Assembly (NCBI GenBank): GCA_030017655.1
Contig: JASEIM010000016.1
Coordinates: forward strand, 1 to 47,682
Reading direction: 5' to 3'
From: Methanobacterium sp.
GTDB taxonomy: Archaea > Methanobacteriota > Methanobacteria > Methanobacteriales > Methanobacteriaceae
DNA: 47,682 nucleotides
Both the position numbers and the translations under genes were made by a program. The stretch's first letter is position 1. Every line of letters begins with the position of its first letter. A model generated the notes under the pieces. It did no database searches. It had not been told where the DNA came from and saw only the letters and a list, made by a program, of their open reading frames with translations. Shown piece by piece: positions 9,319 to 18,424 of this stretch.

Positions 9319-10389
9319 ATGAACATATGCATGGTAGGATATTTTCCACCCCATTTAGGAGGAATTTCATCATATACATATCTTTTATCAAAGGAACTGG
9401 TTAAACGCGGTGATAAAGTTTTTGTATTAACATATCCACATGAAAACATAAGAAATATTGAAGAAATCAACGTCTATACTGCCTCAACTTTAAACATAAA
9501 GGGACTTAGAGGATTTATATTTTTTTTATCAGCAACCGTTAAATTAATGAGCATTATAAGGAAAAAAAAAATTGATCTTGTGCATGCTCACTATATTATG
9601 CCTCCCGGACTTATAGCTGTTATCTGTGGCATGATTTTGGGAGTTAAAACCGCAGTTACAATTCATGGGTCTGATATATTCGTTTTAGCCCGTAAGCCAC
9701 TTATTAAAAGTGTGATTAAATATGTTTTAAATAAATCTGATTTTGTTTTTGTTGTTAGTAATTCAATAAAAGATAAAGTCTTAAAATTAGACATAAAAGA
9801 TATTGAAAATAAGCTTAAAGTAACCTATAATGCTGTTGACATTCAAAAATTCAGACCAGACCAGGAAAGTAATTTTAAGGAAGAAATGAAAATTGATCCC
9901 CTAAAGCCAGTGATACTCTTTATTGGGAATTTAGTATGGCAAAAAGGTGTTGAATACCTTATAAGAGCAAAAGAATTCCTTAATGAAGATGCAGAAATTG
10001 TTATTGTTGGTGATGGGCCCTTATTTAGTGAACTTAAAGGCATCGTGGAATTTGAAAATATTAAAGGAATTAAATTCACCGGAGCAAGGAACGATATCGA
10101 GAAAATAATGTCTTCAGCCGATATTTTTGTCTTACCCTCTTTATCTGAAGGGCGCCCTACCGTAATTCTTGAAGCTATGGCTTCAGGCAAGCCAGTTATA
10201 GCAACAAATGTTGGTGGAATACCTGAAATAGTAAATGACCAGATAGGAATACTTATTAGTCCTGAAGACTCTGTAGGACTTGCAGAAGCAATAAATAATC
10301 TACTGGAAGATAAAGAATTAATGGAGAAAATGGGGAAAAATGCAAGGGAACAATCAATGCAGTACGCATCAATAGAAGTTCCATACTAA
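9319..10389 (+). CDS. GT4-family glycosyltransferase
   Basis: A GT-B glycosyltransferase. The N-terminal half has YFPPHLGGISSYTYLLSKEL and a conserved HAHYIMPPG. The C-terminal half has LFIGNLVWQKGVEYLI and the nucleotide-sugar motif EGRPTVILEAMASGKPVIA. The sugar and acceptor cannot be told; a role in surface glycan or glycolipid synthesis is likely. At 356 residues it ends abruptly after MQYASIEVPY. Most relatives continue with a final helix, so the C-terminus may be slightly shortened. It lies 20 bp after cbiD with RBS GGTGAAA. Confidence 0.9.
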   Translation: MNICMVGYFPPHLGGISSYTYLLSKELVKRGDKVFVLTYPHENIRNIEEINVYTASTLNIKGLRGFIFFLSATVKLMSIIRKKKIDLVHAHYIMPPGLIAVICGMILGVKTAVTIHGSDIFVLARKPLIKSVIKYVLNKSDFVFVVSNSIKDKVLKLDIKDIENKLKVTYNAVDIQKFRPDQESNFKEEMKIDPLKPVILFIGNLVWQKGVEYLIRAKEFLNEDAEIVIVGDGPLFSELKGIVEFENIKGIKFTGARNDIEKIMSSADIFVLPSLSEGRPTVILEAMASGKPVIATNVGGIPEIVNDQIGILISPEDSVGLAEAINNLLEDKELMEKMGKNAREQSMQYASIEVPY

Positions 10390-10441
10390 TAACCAAAGTT
10401 TTATGTCCATATCACTATTTTAATTAACGGAGTTGTGTTTA

Positions 10442-10912
10442 ATGGAAGAAAAAGAATTTACGCACCTTTCCAAAAAAGGTGTCCACATGGTAGAAGTGTC
10501 AGATAAACCTGTTGTAAAAAGAACCGCTATTTCACGAGGTAAAATACATTTAAATAAAGAAACAATAGATTTAATAGAAAAACAGGAGATCAAAAAGGGT
10601 AATGTGCTTACAACAGCTCAAATCGCTGCTATTAGCGCAGTTAAATCAACACATCATCTTATCCCCCTATGTCATTCCCTTAAAATAACAGGCGTTGATG
10701 TAGCTTTTAATGTAGGAAAAGAAAATATAGAAGTAGAAGTAAGTGTAACAACGCTTGGAAAAACGGGGGTTGAAATGGAAGCTCTTACAGGGACAAGTAT
10801 AGCTCTTTTAACAATTTGGGACATGGTAAAAAGCGTTGAAAAGGATGAAAATGGGCAATATCCTGATACAAGGATATCAGATATAGTTGTTGTCAAAAAA
10901 GAGAAGAAATAA
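10442..10912 (+). CDS. moaC: Cyclic pyranopterin monophosphate synthase
   Basis: Second step of molybdopterin (or tungstopterin) cofactor synthesis, needed for formylmethanofuran dehydrogenase. The protein has the family sequence STHHLIPLCHSLKITGVDV, the central GKTGVEMEALTG and AVKSTHH. I set the start at the ATG at 10442, with GGAG 9 nt upstream. An in-frame TTG at 10433 directly abuts that RBS and is unlikely. This gives 156 residues, normal for MoaC. Confidence 0.95.
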   Translation: MEEKEFTHLSKKGVHMVEVSDKPVVKRTAISRGKIHLNKETIDLIEKQEIKKGNVLTTAQIAAISAVKSTHHLIPLCHSLKITGVDVAFNVGKENIEVEVSVTTLGKTGVEMEALTGTSIALLTIWDMVKSVEKDENGQYPDTRISDIVVVKKEKK

Positions 10913-10937
10913 TGTTTTTTAGTATTCTATTTTTAAA

Positions 10938-11294
10938 TTAAGTTCCTTTTATTGCTCCACCAATTGCTCCACCAATTCCCATGAGAATTAAAGATTGTAT
11001 AATTGATAGAATTACGAGAACTATTCCTGTTGCCAGCCCTGCTAAAAATCCTGCAGCACCTGCGAATAATGTTCCCAAAATCACAGCCAGTATAGCAAGG
11101 ACAATTCCACCAAAAGCACCAGCTATGGCCGCATTCCAGGCTCCATTCAGGGCGCCATCACCAACCATCAGCCCCACAATCAACCCTGCTATGAATAATC
11201 CGAGATAAACTCCCCAATCACCCAATAAACCAAATAACCATGACAATACTATGGACAAAATAAATCCTATTACTACTGCTCCCCAATTTACCAT
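10938..11294 (-). CDS. Small multi-pass membrane protein, DUF5518-like
   Basis: A 118-residue, very glycine- and alanine-rich membrane protein with four hydrophobic segments (about residues 4-22, 30-45, 55-85 and 88-112). The glycine-zipper spacing (GLIVGLMVGDG, GGAIGGAIKGT) and overall pattern match the DUF5518-type proteins found in many copies in Methanobacterium. The function is unknown. The start is ATG with a strong RBS, AAGGAGGTA. It is convergent with moaC. Confidence 0.75.
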   Translation of the reverse strand: MVNWGAVVIGFILSIVLSWLFGLLGDWGVYLGLFIAGLIVGLMVGDGALNGAWNAAIAGAFGGIVLAILAVILGTLFAGAAGFLAGLATGIVLVILSIIQSLILMGIGGAIGGAIKGT

Positions 11295-11442
11295 TAAGAT
11301 ACCTCCTTAATATAATAATATTATTATTTATTATTTTATATATTTTTCCTTTTTAGATGAGACTATTTTTTAAATTAAAGCCATGATCACAATATTTGAT
11401 TGATAAAATATGTAATATATTTAGTAAAAAATTTATTACTTA

Positions 11443-11970
11443 ATGATTATATTAATTAAAATGAATAAACTTTCAAATGATACAGGAAAATCAGTTGGCA
11501 TCATAGCCATAATATTTGGCGTGTTTGTTATCTCACTTCTATTTATTAATCTATTTTTATTAAATCAAATTTTAGGGATTGGAATATTATTTACGGGGAT
11601 ATGGTTGTTAATATCAAGTATTGACGCCTATAAATATAGTAAAAGTGAAAGTATAGTTTATTTAATACTTTCAATTATATCAATTGTAACAGGATTAGGA
11701 TTATATTTAAATTTAACTTCTTACTGGCTATATGGAAGTAGATGGATTTATTTAACAGGTTTAATAATATTGATAACAAGCATAATAGCTTTTTTAGGGC
11801 CAAGTAAAATAGAAAAAGCAGCAGGAATTATGGGGGTGATACTAGGAATTCTATTTCTTTCATTATACTTGTACGCTGCAAATCTTTATGTTTTAGTTAT
11901 TATTACAGGTATTTGGCTAATTATAATTGGGATAATTCAATTCGTGATTACATCTGATGAAACATGGTAG
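11443..11970 (+). CDS. Six-helix membrane protein, HdeD/DUF308-like
   Basis: A 175-residue hydrophobic protein with about six transmembrane segments in paired hairpins separated by short loops, including repeated LLFTGIWLLISSI and VIITGIWLIIIGI motifs. That internal repeat pattern is typical of the HdeD/DUF308 fold. I do not assign a function. A TATA-like TAATATATT centred about 26 bp before the ATG at 11443 suggests a leaderless mRNA starting there. The ATG at 11461 is an alternative. Confidence 0.65.
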   Translation: MIILIKMNKLSNDTGKSVGIIAIIFGVFVISLLFINLFLLNQILGIGILFTGIWLLISSIDAYKYSKSESIVYLILSIISIVTGLGLYLNLTSYWLYGSRWIYLTGLIILITSIIAFLGPSKIEKAAGIMGVILGILFLSLYLYAANLYVLVIITGIWLIIIGIIQFVITSDETW

Positions 11971-12099
11971 TACATTAAAATTTAAATTAAAAAATCAATA
12001 TCTCTACTAAAATCTCATTATTTTCATTAATAACCTAAATTTTAAAGAATTTTGAACTTTAAAGGTTATTCTATTGAAATATTTTCATTGATTAGAATA

Positions 12100-12108
12100 G
12101 TATAAAAA
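12100..12108 (+). promoter_or_regulatory. TATA box for hel308
   Basis: GTATAAAAA lies about 27 bp before the hel308 ATG. There is no ribosome binding site between it and the ATG, so the transcript is probably leaderless. Confidence 0.5.
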
Positions 12109-12130
12109 CCATAATGAACTATTTAAGTTC

Positions 12131-14224
12131 ATGGAAACAGTAAATTCGCAGGTCAAAGATATAATCAGTGATTGCTATCCTACGATTAAAGAGCTAAATC
12201 CAGCGCAAAAAGCTGTTTTAGATTCAGGTTTACTTAAAGATAATTCTAATTACATTATTGCAATACCAACAGCAAGTGGAAAAACCCTTCTTGGATTGAT
12301 TGCTGCATTAAACACCATTTTAAAAGGTGGAAAAGTTGTATATGCCGCACCTCTTATTTCAATACAGAATGAAAAGCTTTCAGAATTTAAAGAGCTTGAA
12401 AAATTTGGAATAAGTGTAGGTAAGCATCCTAAAACCTCAGATCTTTCAGTTATGGTTTTCGAATCATTTGATGCCCTTACACGCTTTTCATGGAATTCGC
12501 TTCGAGAAATAGATCTTCTAATAATCGATGAATTTCACATGATTGGTGAATACTCAAGAGGTCCAACAATAGAGTGCGCAATAACACGTGCAAGAATTAT
12601 AAACCCTGCTATAAGAATTATTGCACTTTCAGCAACATTAAAGAATATGTATGAACTTTCAAGCTGGTTAAATGCAGAAGTTGTGGAACATGATTACAGA
12701 CCTGTACCATTATACAAAGATGTTCTTATAACTGAGGAATATGAATTAAAAAATAAAAATGATATGGTACTGCGTGTTTTAAATGAATCAATTGAAGATT
12801 CCTCCCAGATACTTGTTTTCGTATCAACAAGAAGGTTTACCGAATCTCTCGCCAATTATATTTCCGGAAAAGTAAAAAAAAATATTCCGAGGGATAAAAA
12901 ACTTAAATTTAGGGAAGTTGCCCGTAAAATTCTTGAAGTACCTGAAAGGAGAGGGTCACGCCCAACATCTATATGCCTTAAACTTGCAGAATGTGTTGAA
13001 AACGGAATTGCATTTCACCACGCTGGCCTTTTTGACAAACAACGCCAGATAATAGAAAATGAATTCCGTGCAGGAAACCTTTACATGATAACAGCCACAC
13101 CAAGCCTGATGTATGGAGTAAATTTACCATCAAAAAATGTTATTATAAGAGATTACACCCGCTGGACATCTCGAGGTCCTCAAAGCATTCCAGTATTTGA
13201 TTACGAGCAAATGTCAGGACGTGCAGGTCGGCCAGGTTACGATACTGAGGGACACTCATATTTAATTGCTAAAAGTCTTGATGAAGCTTATAACCTGAAA
13301 GATCATTACGTATACGGAGAAATAGAAGTCACAAGTTCCAAACTAATCGAAAACAAGGACGCTGTTTATAAACAAATAATAGCTCAAATAGCATCTACAT
13401 TAGCAAAGAGTCCTCAGGATCTCATTGAATTTTTCAGTGAAACCTTTTACGGTTTCCAGATGAATAATAATGAATTTTTTGGTGCTCTTTCTGTAGATAC
13501 AATGGAATATGAAATTAATAGCGCACTTGAATTTTTAATTCAAAATTGGATAATCCAGATGACTCCCGAAGGACTAAAAGCAACTGATTTTGGAAATCTC
13601 ATTGCAAGAAGCAACTATTCAGTAGAAACAGCTGTTAGACTTAAGGAATATGCAAAAAGAACTACTGAAGTTGATATTAACCAGCTCATTTATGCAATTT
13701 CAAGGACCCCAGACATGCCCAAAATTTCATTCAAAGGCCGAAAAAGCAAAGAACCTGTTAGAGACATACTAAATGATAAGGGAGTTTTTTCAGTGGAAAT
13801 TGGAAATGATGAAGCCACTACAGCCGCTTTACTTGAATGGATAGACGAAAAGAGCGAATATCAAATAGAAAATGCCTTCAATGTTTATGCTGCAACAACA
13901 AGAAGAGCTGCTTATGAAGCTTCATTAATGATAAAGTTCTTTAAAGAGATATGTGAAATATTGAACACATTTTCACTTTCAGATGAGCTTGATAAATTGT
14001 CTGCAAGACTTTATTATGGAGTCCGTGATGATATTATCCCTCTTGTTGTAAGTGTTAAAAGATTAGGTCGTAAAAGGGCACGTACACTTGTAAATGCATT
14101 TGGAAATGACTTAAGGTATGTATCAAAGGATGAATTAATTAAAATTGATGGTATAGGTCCCAAAATAGCCGAATCTATTATGAATAAGTTTGGCAAGAAT
14201 CAATTCGCCAAATTCCAGCCATAA
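12131..14224 (+). CDS. hel308: Hel308-type ATP-dependent DNA helicase
   Basis: An archaeal Ski2-like superfamily-2 helicase that acts 3'-5' on forked DNA in replication-fork repair. The 697-residue protein contains motif I IPTASGKT (45-52), motif II DEFH (133-136), motif III SATL (164-167), FHHAGL (292-297) and motif VI QMSGRAGRPG (357-366). It ends with a helix-hairpin-helix near 650-685 (RARTLVNAFGNDLR and IDGIGPKIAESI). Motif II is DEFH instead of the more common DEIH or DEVH. DUF2115 genes follow directly. Confidence 0.93.
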   Translation: METVNSQVKDIISDCYPTIKELNPAQKAVLDSGLLKDNSNYIIAIPTASGKTLLGLIAALNTILKGGKVVYAAPLISIQNEKLSEFKELEKFGISVGKHPKTSDLSVMVFESFDALTRFSWNSLREIDLLIIDEFHMIGEYSRGPTIECAITRARIINPAIRIIALSATLKNMYELSSWLNAEVVEHDYRPVPLYKDVLITEEYELKNKNDMVLRVLNESIEDSSQILVFVSTRRFTESLANYISGKVKKNIPRDKKLKFREVARKILEVPERRGSRPTSICLKLAECVENGIAFHHAGLFDKQRQIIENEFRAGNLYMITATPSLMYGVNLPSKNVIIRDYTRWTSRGPQSIPVFDYEQMSGRAGRPGYDTEGHSYLIAKSLDEAYNLKDHYVYGEIEVTSSKLIENKDAVYKQIIAQIASTLAKSPQDLIEFFSETFYGFQMNNNEFFGALSVDTMEYEINSALEFLIQNWIIQMTPEGLKATDFGNLIARSNYSVETAVRLKEYAKRTTEVDINQLIYAISRTPDMPKISFKGRKSKEPVRDILNDKGVFSVEIGNDEATTAALLEWIDEKSEYQIENAFNVYAATTRRAAYEASLMIKFFKEICEILNTFSLSDELDKLSARLYYGVRDDIIPLVVSVKRLGRKRARTLVNAFGNDLRYVSKDELIKIDGIGPKIAESIMNKFGKNQFAKFQP

Positions 14225-14240
14225 ATTTAATTGTGATTCT

Positions 14241-14777
14241 ATGATCAGGAGAGTTAAAAGTCTTGATTCCTCAGGAAAAATTAAAAAATCCGAATTACTA
14301 TCACTTCTAAAAAGAGAAGCATCTGAAATATCTATGATAGATATCATGAAGGCCAGCAATTTTTTAATTGAAGATGCTAAATACGTACAGTCCAGTTACA
14401 GAAAAGAATACCTTAAATCATATACAGAAGCATTTATCTCCAGATTAAAAGTATTAAAAGATGATAAAACCCACTATGATGATCATATTAATACCTGCGA
14501 GCTGAAAGAAGCAGTAGATCTACTGGAAGAACAGGAATCTCGGGTGGATGCCGGAAAAGGTTTTGATCCTCATTTTTTCAGGATATATAAACTAATATCT
14601 ATCTACACAACTTATATTCTTGAAGAAGCTGTTCATCCTCCTGGAACTCCTTTTCCTGGTGGATTCAAGGTAAAATATGAAGAAGGACGTTATCTATGCC
14701 CTGTAAAGGAAAGTCAAAAAGATAATCCTGGTGCTGTGTGTGGATTCTGTATTGCAGAGCAGGATGAGGACGTTTAA
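14241..14777 (+). CDS. DUF2115 (UPF0305) family protein, copy 1
   Basis: A 178-residue protein of the methanogen-specific DUF2115/UPF0305 family; its function is not known. I chose the ATG at 14241 because the protein then aligns end to end with its neighbour (both have KI-K-ELLS-LK-EAS and -DIM-AS-F at the same positions). The longer form from 14190 would run inside hel308. The C-terminus carries YLCPVKES, then GAVCGFC, giving C, C and C-x2-C spacing that could bind metal. It is 16 bp after hel308 and probably co-transcribed. Confidence 0.85.
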   Translation: MIRRVKSLDSSGKIKKSELLSLLKREASEISMIDIMKASNFLIEDAKYVQSSYRKEYLKSYTEAFISRLKVLKDDKTHYDDHINTCELKEAVDLLEEQESRVDAGKGFDPHFFRIYKLISIYTTYILEEAVHPPGTPFPGGFKVKYEEGRYLCPVKESQKDNPGAVCGFCIAEQDEDV

Positions 14778-14814
14778 ATGATTGTTTTTTATAATTCATG
14801 TTTAGAGGAATCAA

Positions 14815-15345
14815 ATGATTGACAAAATTGAAGAACTTGATTTTTCCAGAAAAATTTCTAAAAATGAACTTTTGAGTGTTTTAAAGAAAGAAGCCTCAAA
14901 TATTCATATGCACGATATAATGCTTGCCTCTGCATTCATTCAAGAAGATGCGAAGTATATGCAAGCAGGTTACAGAGAAGAGTTTGTTGAAACATTTACA
15001 AAAGCATTTATTAACCGCTTTAAGGATATAAGAGAAGACAAAACAAACTATAAAGGATATATAGATAATAAAAAACTTAAGGAGTTTTTAAAAGTATTAG
15101 AAACTCAGATGAAAGAATCCAAAATTAAACAGGAGCTCTATTTTTTACGGCTGGCAAAAATCGTTTCAATTTACACTACTTTCATTTTAGAAGCCTCAAT
15201 TCATCCAGTTGGGACTTCATTTCCCGGTGGTTTTAAGCTTAAATTTAAAAATGGTGAATATTTATGCCCAGTAAAGGAAAAACAACTGAATACACCCGGA
15301 GCTTTGTGTAGATTCTGTGTTTCTAAGCAGGATAAGGATGTCTAA
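14815..15345 (+). CDS. DUF2115 (UPF0305) family protein, copy 2
   Basis: A tandem paralog of the preceding gene, 176 residues, with the same layout: KISKNELLSVLKKEAS, then EDAKYMQAGYREEFVE, then HPVGTSFPGGFKLKF, then YLCPVKEK and ALCRFC at the C-terminus. The shared cysteines suggest a metal site. The RBS is AGAGGA, 5 nt upstream. Function unknown; linkage to Hel308 hints at a nucleic-acid context but proves nothing. Confidence 0.85.
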   Translation: MIDKIEELDFSRKISKNELLSVLKKEASNIHMHDIMLASAFIQEDAKYMQAGYREEFVETFTKAFINRFKDIREDKTNYKGYIDNKKLKEFLKVLETQMKESKIKQELYFLRLAKIVSIYTTFILEASIHPVGTSFPGGFKLKFKNGEYLCPVKEKQLNTPGALCRFCVSKQDKDV

Positions 15346-15602
15346 CATTAAACAAGTTTTATATATAGTTCTGAACTTTTTTGCAACGTATAGACACAAA
15401 ATTTTAAAGTGCATATACTTACTAAAAAAAATAACAGTTCTAAAATAATAGATTATTAACATAATTTAATACATATTAATGTGAATATAACCTTTATTGT
15501 CTGAATTCAATTAAATTATACCTCATAAAACGATAATTTTATTTATTATGTGATATAATAATGCTTATATCAATATAATTCTTTTAATATAATTCAAAGG
15601 AG
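15346..15602. other. AT-rich intergenic region before the histidine kinase
   Basis: No gene or RNA is visible here. A TATA-like CTTATATCA near 15564-15572 would start transcription close to 15597, so the kinase mRNA would have almost no leader. Confidence 0.4.
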
Positions 15603-17426
15603 ATGAAGAAATTCAATAATTTAATTAAAGAATTAATATCATTAAGAAATATTTCAATTATTTGGATAATCATTTTGCTCATTATTGGACTTTCATTAGT
15701 CTTTTTAAATAATCACGAATCTAAGACTATCCTCGGCAATACCATTACTTTTACTATTAATATATTTGCAGTAATTGCACTGTTCTTCGCTGCTTCATAT
15801 TGTAAAAGAAGTAATAAAGACTCCTATTTAGCCTGGTTATTAATTGCATTTGCACAATTATCCTATTTAATGGGCGATTTGGCATGGGGAATTTTGGAAA
15901 TTGGCCTAAATCAAGATCCAACTTTATCAGTAGCTAATTTATTCTATTTCTTATATTATCCATTATTTGTTATTGGAATCCTTATTCTGCCAAAATATTC
16001 AGATAATCATTATAAAAAAGTTGATAAATTAATTGAAATTGGAATAATAATGATATCTGTTATTCTAATATTTTTTATTCTATTAATTAATCCTATTATT
16101 CAATTAAATGCCCCTAACAGCTTTTTATCGTTAGTGCCTCTTCTTTATGTTTTTCTGGATCTTTTTCTATTTTTTTCCCTGGTTGTATTGATATTTAACT
16201 GGTTAGATCAAATTAATCAGTTACCATTTTTAATTCTTGGTATAGGTGTTTTAGTTAAGATTATTACAGATTGCATATTTTTATACATGTTCTCATATGG
16301 AACATACTTTTCCGGAAGTCTTGTGGATTTAGGGTGGATATATAGTTATATTCTATTTATACTGGCTGCAATATCCCAAATTAATGGCACAAAAATCAGT
16401 TTTGAATACTTCTCTAATAAACACCTGCTTTATTTTAGAAAAATTCATTGGAATATATACCTGCCTCTCTTATTACTATCTTTAGCCTATGTTTTCCTTT
16501 TATGGGGAAATCATAACCTCAATAAAATAGATGTTGCCTTTTTAGAGATATTTTTTGGACTTATATTAATTTTAGTAATATTACGTCAAATTATTTCATT
16601 TAAAGAGAATAGAAGACTTTATATGGCGGCAAAAAACGAGTTAAAAAAACGCGAAATAACAGAAATGGCATTAAACAAAGTTCTTATAAATTTAGATGAA
16701 GAAATAGATGCCCGAACCCTTGAACTTGAGAAATTAATTAAAGAATTAAAACGTTCCAATAAAGAACTGGAAGTTTTCGCTTATGTAGCTTCACATGACT
16801 TACAGGAACCACTTAGGACAATTACAAGCTTTACACAACTTTTAGAGCGTCGATATAAAGGAAAATTAGATGATGATGCTGATGAGTTTATTGAATTCAT
16901 CGTTGATGGTGCTAATAGAATGAAGCAGATGATTCTGGACCTGCTTGAATATTCCAGAATAACCACTAAGGGACAGGAATTCAAGCCAGTTAATATTGAA
17001 AACATAATTAATTATGCTTTAGATAGCTTAATTGTTCTAATTAAAGAAAATGATGCTGTTATTAAGTTTGATAACCTTCCCATTGTAAATGGTGATGAAA
17101 GCCAGCTTGTTCGAGTTTTTCAGAACCTTATTTCCAATGCAATTAAATTCAAGAAGGATGATAAACCTCCAGAAATATGTATTTCAGCAAAAAAAGAAGG
17201 GAATGAGTATATTTTTAAAGTTGCTGATAATGGAATAGGAATCGAAGAACAGTATTTTGATGTTATATTTACAATATTTAAACGACTGCATACAAGAGAA
17301 GAATATGAAGGAACCGGAATTGGATTATCTATTACTAAGAGGGTTATTGAACGTCATGGTGGGAAAATCTGGGTTGAATCACAACTCAACAAGGGAACTA
17401 CTTTCTATTTCACAATACCCAAATGA
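15603..17426 (+). CDS. Membrane sensor histidine kinase
   Basis: A 607-residue two-component sensor. The N-terminal 330 residues are hydrophobic, with about nine or ten transmembrane segments and no recognisable extracellular ligand domain, so this may be an integral-membrane sensor of the MASE/7TM kind. A short coiled coil (about 340-390) leads to HisKA with the phosphoacceptor in VASHDLQEP (H398). HATPase_c follows, with FQNLISNAIKF, DNGIGIE and GTGIGLSITKR. There is no receiver domain. The partner could be an Rcp1-like regulator such as the one at 30.2 kb. The RBS AAAGGAG touches the ATG directly, so initiation may be leaderless. Confidence 0.9.
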   Translation: MKKFNNLIKELISLRNISIIWIIILLIIGLSLVFLNNHESKTILGNTITFTINIFAVIALFFAASYCKRSNKDSYLAWLLIAFAQLSYLMGDLAWGILEIGLNQDPTLSVANLFYFLYYPLFVIGILILPKYSDNHYKKVDKLIEIGIIMISVILIFFILLINPIIQLNAPNSFLSLVPLLYVFLDLFLFFSLVVLIFNWLDQINQLPFLILGIGVLVKIITDCIFLYMFSYGTYFSGSLVDLGWIYSYILFILAAISQINGTKISFEYFSNKHLLYFRKIHWNIYLPLLLLSLAYVFLLWGNHNLNKIDVAFLEIFFGLILILVILRQIISFKENRRLYMAAKNELKKREITEMALNKVLINLDEEIDARTLELEKLIKELKRSNKELEVFAYVASHDLQEPLRTITSFTQLLERRYKGKLDDDADEFIEFIVDGANRMKQMILDLLEYSRITTKGQEFKPVNIENIINYALDSLIVLIKENDAVIKFDNLPIVNGDESQLVRVFQNLISNAIKFKKDDKPPEICISAKKEGNEYIFKVADNGIGIEEQYFDVIFTIFKRLHTREEYEGTGIGLSITKRVIERHGGKIWVESQLNKGTTFYFTIPK

Positions 17427-17438
17427 TTTACTAGATAA

Positions 17439-17693
17439 TTAAATTCTTCCTCCGCTCTGGCCTCTATAAATATTTTCTTCTTTAATTTTAAGTTCTTTTG
17501 ACCTTATAGGATATTCATAAAACTTCAAACCCTTAACAGGTATCTTTCTTGTCCATTTAGTACCTTCAAAAATGAAATCCACGCTAATGAGTTTATCATC
17601 TACTGTTATTTTTGTTGTTGATTCTTCAGATGTATCATAAGATACTGGATCCTCTCCAGGATAAGCAAAAATTATAGATCTAACATCCATCAT
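17439..17693 (-). CDS. Small hypothetical protein, 84 aa
   Basis: Not recognised. An 84-residue soluble protein, rich in beta-forming residues and charged residues, with no membrane segment. It starts ATGATG with GGAG 4-7 nt upstream, which supports real translation. It is convergent with the histidine kinase, the stops being only 12 bp apart. Confidence 0.6.
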   Translation of the reverse strand: MMDVRSIIFAYPGEDPVSYDTSEESTTKITVDDKLISVDFIFEGTKWTRKIPVKGLKFYEYPIRSKELKIKEENIYRGQSGGRI

Positions 17694-18327
17694 GACTCTC
17701 CATTAATAACATTTTATACTTTATTATGATTATTATCTTATTAAAATCTGTCATTTAGGTGAAAATTGAATGTGTATATAACTTAAATCAGCACACCAAT
17801 AAGTCCCAATAAACATACAAGGGTAAAATAAATCATAAAAAAATGGACATTTTTAGATTATCTGAAAAAACAGAAATCTCTTCAAAAATAGCTAATTTAA
17901 ATATAATAATCTAATAATAACGCAATAACATGTTTTAAACTGGAAAATACTTCATATTCAAAGTCCAATAAACATTATAATTTATAGGAACAAAATAATC
18001 CATTAAGCAGGAGATAAAAAGTATAAAAAGCTCACAAATACCTATTTTTAAATAAATAAGCAATAATAATATCATTTTAGAAATAATAGTTCAATTAAAG
18101 TCCACATAGATGATAAAAGAAAATAGTTTATCTAATTTCATAATAAATAAATGATAATCCATTAAAATTAGCTTAATTTAATTTTAATTCTCAAATAAAC
18201 TGCTACATAAAGCTCTAATTTTAAAAATAAGGATAAATTGCACAGATATTATTATGGAACATTCGAAACCACATAATAGCGCCTTTTTTCATTATATAAG
18301 CCCAAATTGTGTCTATTTTTTGAAAAT
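17694..18327. other. Gene-free AT-rich stretch
   Basis: About 630 bp with no supported gene. The only pattern I see is a short imperfect direct repeat around AAGTCC(C)AATAAACAT near 17805 and 17965. Stops are frequent in all frames. Confidence 0.4.
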
Positions 18328-18346
18328 AAACCGAAGTATTTATATA
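18328..18346 (+). promoter_or_regulatory. BRE/TATA promoter of the first ATT-start gene
   Basis: AAACCGAAGTATTTATATA is a purine-rich BRE followed by a TATA box. The same element, differing at two positions, precedes the paralogous gene (24428-24446). Transcription about 25 bp downstream would leave a leader of roughly 50-55 nt. Confidence 0.6.
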
Positions 18347-18424
18347 CTATATGAACTTGATATAAGCTCGTCCTAAAAAGCTCGGAATTCATGTTATTCT
18401 GGGTAAGGACTCGGAGGCGATACA

